From Dehalococcoidia bacterium (lineage in GTDB: Bacteria > Chloroflexota > Dehalococcoidia > GIF9 > AB-539-J10): DNA of 16,782 bases. Shown in pieces: positions 13,874-16,782 of this stretch (within the stretch, counting starts at the first letter, position 1; every line of letters begins with the position of its first letter). The stretch lies in contig PWUO01000063.1 in NCBI GenBank assembly GCA_003562555.1, forward strand, positions 1 to 16,782. The letters run 5' to 3'. Made by a program: the position numbers and the translations under genes. The notes below the pieces were generated by a model. It was not told the DNA's origin. It did no database searches and worked only from the letters and a program-made list of their open reading frames with translations.

Positions 13874-14749
13874 TCATCGTGGCTGGTTGGCCAGGTAGCG
13901 ATTCACCAGCGGAGCCAGCCTGTCCATGGTCTCCTGAGGAACAAGGTGGGTAGGGGTCACTATTGCGTCGCTTAATGCCGATCCACATCCGCAGGATCTA
14001 CTTTGAGGAAGGTCACGTACGACGCCGCGAACGATTGTGCGGGCCGTCTCAGCGCCTCTCGTCAGGCAGGAGAGAATCATCTCCGTGGTGACCGATCCAT
14101 GTGTTGGATGCCAGCAGTCGTAGTCAGTCACAAAGGCGACGGAGACGTAGCACATCTCCGCCTCCCGGGCGAGCTTCGCCTCGGGCAGCGATGTCATGCC
14201 GACAATGTCCGCCCCCCAGGAACGGTACATCACGGATTCGGCCAGTGTGGAGAACTGCGGGCCTTCTATGACGACGTGGGTGCCGCGGCCGTGGATGGTT
14301 GCGCCCGTGGAAGCTGCGGCGGAACAGGCGAGTGACCTCATCTCAGGGCAGAACGGGTGAGCAAAGGCGATATGGGCCACCATGCCGTTCTCGAAGAACG
14401 TACTCGCGCGCTGCCGGGTACGGTCGATCAACTGGTCCGGTATGACGATATCCGTCGGGGACATCTCTTCCCGGAAACTGCCCACGGCGTTGATTGAGAC
14501 GACTCGCTGCACACCCAGCAGCTTCAGGGCGTACATGTTGGCTCGGTAGGGGACCTCTGATGGATTGATGCGATGGCCGACCCCGTGGCGAGGCACGAAC
14601 GCCACCCGATGGCCCTCCAGCGTCCCAAGTACTATCGCATCGCTGGGCGCTCCGTACGGAGTGTCTACCACCCTCTCCTCTACATCAGTCAGGCCGTCGA
14701 TCTGGTAGAGTCCGCTGCCTCCGATGATACCCATCTCTACATTGTTCAT
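13874..14749 (-). CDS. mtnP: S-methyl-5'-thioadenosine phosphorylase
   Basis: A 291-residue trimeric-type purine nucleoside phosphorylase family protein. Phosphate-site and structural motifs are present: GIIGGSGLYQI (about 8-17), FVPRHGVGHRINPSEVPYRAN (about 51-71), SINAVGSFRE, IEGPQFSTLAES (161-172) and MTSLPEAKLAREAE (185-198). The TDYDCWH motif with Asp209/Asp211 marks 6-aminopurine use and separates MTA phosphorylase from guanosine/inosine phosphorylases, which have Asn there. It cleaves methylthioadenosine, a by-product of SAM use in polyamine and other synthesis, to adenine and methylthioribose 1-phosphate. It probably heads the SAM-cycle cluster. A GGGGACGCGCA ribosome site lies before the ATG, and a plausible promoter is upstream. 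The C-terminal RSCGCGSALSD carries an extra Cys-x-Cys. Confidence 0.94.
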   Translation of the reverse strand: MNNVEMGIIGGSGLYQIDGLTDVEERVVDTPYGAPSDAIVLGTLEGHRVAFVPRHGVGHRINPSEVPYRANMYALKLLGVQRVVSINAVGSFREEMSPTDIVIPDQLIDRTRQRASTFFENGMVAHIAFAHPFCPEMRSLACSAAASTGATIHGRGTHVVIEGPQFSTLAESVMYRSWGADIVGMTSLPEAKLAREAEMCYVSVAFVTDYDCWHPTHGSVTTEMILSCLTRGAETARTIVRGVVRDLPQSRSCGCGSALSDAIVTPTHLVPQETMDRLAPLVNRYLANQPR

Positions 14750-14776
14750 TGCGCGTCCCCGTCCTTCCTCAATCAG

Positions 14777-14805
14777 ATTCTATATGGATGGGATGTCAGG
14801 GGCAA
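14777..14805 (-). promoter_or_regulatory. Candidate promoter of the mtnP-led cluster
   Basis: On the minus strand TTGCCC (14800-14805) and TAGAAT (14777-14782, 5/6) are separated by an ideal 17 bases, about 28 bases before the mtnP ATG. The remainder of the 165-base gap (14750-14914) holds no gene. I see only an eight-base direct repeat, GGACGCGT (14832 and 14879), which could be chance. Confidence 0.45.
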
Positions 14806-14914
14806 TGGCGCAACATAAACGTGACATAATAGGACGCGTGAACGGGGTTGATCAGATGACCTGAGACCTCGAATGGTCGGACGCGTAGTGTGAATTGACG
14901 CCGACTGTAGAATG

Positions 14915-15790
14915 TCACGTCGCCTTCCACAGTGGACAGAGTGCCATACACGCCACTCTGCACACCCGGTTGCCGAAACCATCGATCGCAGCCTGTTCGT
15001 GTGGTAGGTAGCCGCTCGATGCTCCCACAGGTGGAAAGGCTCTCGACATTTCGTCGAGTATCTCGGGGGCGGTGGTGCCACGCCTACCCTTGTCCGAGAA
15101 GCACTTCACGTGATTCACGTGGCCTTCTGTCGTGATGGCGTTCATGGGACACGCGTCGATGCAGGTGCGGCATTGAGTTGGACATGGCGCGCCGTTGAGC
15201 ATGGGACTGCTGACCAGGGGGGCGGTTGTGATGACGGCACCAAGCCGGACACGGGTGCCATGCCGGGGAGTCGCGACCATTCCGCTTCGTGTGCGGCGTC
15301 CGGTACCGGCGAGTACCGCTGCCCGCTTCAGGTTGAATACTCCGTGCAGAGGGCCGATCGTGTTTCCTGCTTCGTATGATTTCCGGTCGCATCTGGCTGA
15401 GCCACATGCACCGAGTGGAAGCGCGCACCATCCGCAGCTCTCCAGCATACGTGCGACGTCGTACGTAATCGTATTCAGCAGGCGGTTGAGATGCACGTAC
15501 CCGAAGTTGCCGAACGCATACGTCGTGTCGAGTGGCGCGAGGTTCGATGCGAGCACGCCGTCGGGGATTCGCACAGCCACAACAACTACGCTGCGTGCAT
15601 CGGGCAGCAGATCCGCTGGTGCATAGCCCGTCGATGGATAGGTGACACGATCATCAGCTGAGTTGTGTGTCCCATCCCGAAAGCGCTCGACAGGAGCGAC
15701 GCCCAACTCAACCGCTCCCAGTGTGATGGCAAGATCTGTGACGCGTTCCGTGAGCAAGTCTGACTCTTCGATGGGGACACCCTTTTTCAC
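14915..15790 (-). CDS. QueG-like 2x[4Fe-4S] protein
   Basis: A 291-residue iron-sulfur protein of the epoxyqueuosine reductase/reductive-dehalogenase-like family. Ligands for two clusters are visible: Cys203-x3-Cys207-x2-Cys210-x3-Cys214-Pro, then Cys230, Cys277, Cys281 and Cys285-Pro. The middle has FNLKRAAVLAGTGRRTRSG and TRVRLGAVITTAPL, the conserved core of the family, but the usual GLGWIGK-type loop reads GTGRRTRSG. N-terminal residues 50-75 (YPSTGYAPADLLPDARSVVVVAV) also match. It lacks the C-terminal HEAT-repeat part of true QueG. It could reduce a cofactor or substrate with cobalamin or pass electrons; assignment to queuosine synthesis is not supported. The GTG start overlaps the upstream TGA by four bases (GTGA), with a GGGGAGGA site. 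Confidence 0.82.
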   Translation of the reverse strand: MKKGVPIEESDLLTERVTDLAITLGAVELGVAPVERFRDGTHNSADDRVTYPSTGYAPADLLPDARSVVVVAVRIPDGVLASNLAPLDTTYAFGNFGYVHLNRLLNTITYDVARMLESCGWCALPLGACGSARCDRKSYEAGNTIGPLHGVFNLKRAAVLAGTGRRTRSGMVATPRHGTRVRLGAVITTAPLVSSPMLNGAPCPTQCRTCIDACPMNAITTEGHVNHVKCFSDKGRRGTTAPEILDEMSRAFPPVGASSGYLPHEQAAIDGFGNRVCRVACMALCPLWKAT

Positions 15791-16536
15791 GACCGTCCTC
15801 CCCGGGTTTTGCCTGCGGTTCCATGGCTGGCAGCAGCGACTGTGTCAGGTATGGTAACGATCACCCTCGTCTCTGCGAGGTGGTCCAGGATTCTCTGGCG
15901 ATCTCCCCGGAGTGCGGGCACCCAGTCGAGCCATGCCGCCGGGCCCAGGAGGAAACTGAGACGGCGGATGATGCCTGCACTCAGGCTCACTCTCGTCCCG
16001 GATTCACTGATCACCCTCAATCCTCTCATCCGCTTGCCGGGGGTGCTTCCGGTCCGGCTTGCCATGATACCACGTACGATGATGGACCAGGCAAGCGCGA
16101 GGGGCATGCCAACTACATAGAGGAGGCCGTCATTGTACACGTTAAACGGTCCGAATGGCAGCGAAGCCAGGTATATGTTTCCGAACTGTGCATAGACAAA
16201 CGGGGGAAATGCCACAACAATCCGGTCTCCTGCATAATGCTCTGGATGAGCAGTACCACGGCGAGGCATATCAGCGGCAGATTGTCGATCGCCGCGGCGA
16301 TGAGTTGCTCCGGCATGTGAGCGGACGGCATCGATTTCTCTCGTGCGAACGAAGCTGCAGTCGATACCGGACTTCCCCAGTCGCTCCAGTGCCTTGTCCA
16401 GTTCTCCTGCCTCAGCGGCGTCGAACAGCAGCTCCACCAGTGCTGCCTTCGTATGCGCTCGTTCCTTCTGCGTTCCCACCAGACGGCGTTCGAATTCCCG
16501 TGCCTATCTCTCGATGATCTCCAGTTCGCAGGTCAT
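15787..16536 (-). pseudogene. RDD-family membrane protein with N-terminal helical domain, broken by a stop and two frameshifts
   Basis: The gene should start at ATG 16536, which overlaps the PadR stop (ATGA). It encodes a charged helical N-terminus like the domain often paired with PadR, then the RDD membrane domain (IAAAIDNLPLICLAVVLL, later ASRTGSTPGKRMRGLRVI and LSFLLGPAAWLDW). As given it is disrupted three times. Codon 11 is TAG (16504-16506). One extra base occurs in the GGGG run (plus strand 16375-16378): dropping one G joins ALERLG to SPVSTAASFAREK. The frame then returns near 16202-16240; adding one C to the CCCCC run (16202-16206) would join GLLWHFP to PFVYAQFGN. Repaired, it would be about 249 residues. 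The largest open piece (15787-16479) is translated partly in the wrong frame. Function is unknown; RDD proteins are poorly understood, some being ion transporters. Confidence 0.82.
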
Positions 16537-16782
16537 TCATTCACCTCATCGAATGTCGTAAGCATCTCCTGCATCGCGGTGACAAGAGCGCTCCACTCGG
16601 TACGCAACATGCGCAGGTGTGCACGCCCCTCCCCGGAAATGGCGTAGTACTTGCGTGGTCGTGACCGTCCCTCTGCTTCCGATTCCGATCGGATGTGTCC
16701 CGCGATCTCCAGCCGGTGCAGCAATTGATAGAGAGTTCCCTCGCTCATCTCCACTACGCCGTCTCCGGCGCCCTCGAGCAGC
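16533..16782 (-). CDS. PadR family transcriptional regulator, N-terminus outside the window
   Basis: The visible 82 residues are the second half of a PadR winged helix plus its C-terminal helix. SEGTLYQLLHRLEIAGHIRSES is the hallmark recognition helix and wing start, followed by RPRKYYAISGEGRAHLRMLRTEW and a helix ending in TTFDEVNE. PadR proteins are dimeric repressors that usually control adjacent membrane-protein genes in response to small molecules. The frame is open to the window edge, so the start lies beyond 16782. Its TGA overlaps the ATG of the RDD gene (four bases), so the regulator and its likely target or partner are one operon with the QueG-like gene. Confidence 0.93.
   Translation of the reverse strand, partial: LLEGAGDGVVEMSEGTLYQLLHRLEIAGHIRSESEAEGRSRPRKYYAISGEGRAHLRMLRTEWSALVTAMQEMLTTFDEVNE

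Noticed and set aside
14832..14886. GGACGCGT direct repeat as a CRISPR or operator repeat
   Set aside because: Only two copies of eight bases; too short and few to exceed chance.
16504..16506. In-frame TAG read as pyrrolysine or suppressed amber
   Set aside because: TAG ends other intact genes here (kinase fusion, archaemetzincin, gapN), and the same gene has frameshifts; ordinary damage or error is simpler.

Overview
This window looks like ordinary chromosome from a moderately GC-rich bacterium (high fifties percent GC by eye), with no transposase, integrase, phage gene or CRISPR array visible. The lineage is inferred, not shown. Strong Shine-Dalgarno sites, GTG and TTG starts, a PadR/RDD gene pair, a thiolase-DUF35 pair, and one tRNA with and one without an encoded CCA fit a Gram-positive-type anaerobe such as a deep-branching or Coriobacteriia-like actinomycete. 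The archaemetzincin and the short, archaeal/Thermotoga-type S-adenosylhomocysteine hydrolase are features shared with archaea.

Left part (1-4727). A minus-strand operon runs ccdA, a TlpA/ResA-like thioredoxin lipoprotein, then a DegV protein cut by the window edge. It makes an electron-delivery pair for extracytoplasmic thiol reduction plus a fatty-acid-binding protein. Its promoter appears to overlap, back to back, the promoter of a plus-strand tRNA-Ala(UGC). Next come a small cysteine-rich, probably membrane-anchored ORF (plus), a GapN-type aldehyde dehydrogenase (minus), and a VOC/glyoxalase-fold protein (plus) divergent from gapN. A plus-strand tRNA-Ser(GCU) follows.

Central part (4871-14749). 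Nine minus-strand genes are tightly packed. In transcription order they are MTA phosphorylase, archaemetzincin, acyl-CoA dehydrogenase, thiolase, DUF35 Zn-ribbon/OB protein, an APH-like/P-loop kinase fusion, S-adenosylhomocysteine hydrolase, SAM synthetase and a phosphohexomutase. MetK, AhcY and MTA phosphorylase make SAM and dispose of its two nucleoside by-products. The acyl-CoA dehydrogenase, thiolase and DUF35 genes form an acyl-CoA module lodged between them. A candidate promoter with a perfect 15-bp palindrome lies just upstream of the thiolase gene.

Right part (14915-16782). Still on the minus strand, a PadR regulator (cut by the window edge) is translationally coupled to an RDD-family membrane protein gene, which in turn overlaps a QueG-like 2x[4Fe-4S] protein gene. 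As given, the RDD gene is broken by an in-frame TAG and two opposite frameshifts, both locatable to short G/C runs. It is either a young pseudogene or a cluster of sequence errors.

I did not find a clear undescribed defence or mobile system. The best leads are the kinase fusion lodged inside the SAM-cycle operon, the broken RDD gene, the palindromic promoter and the small Cys-rich ORF.
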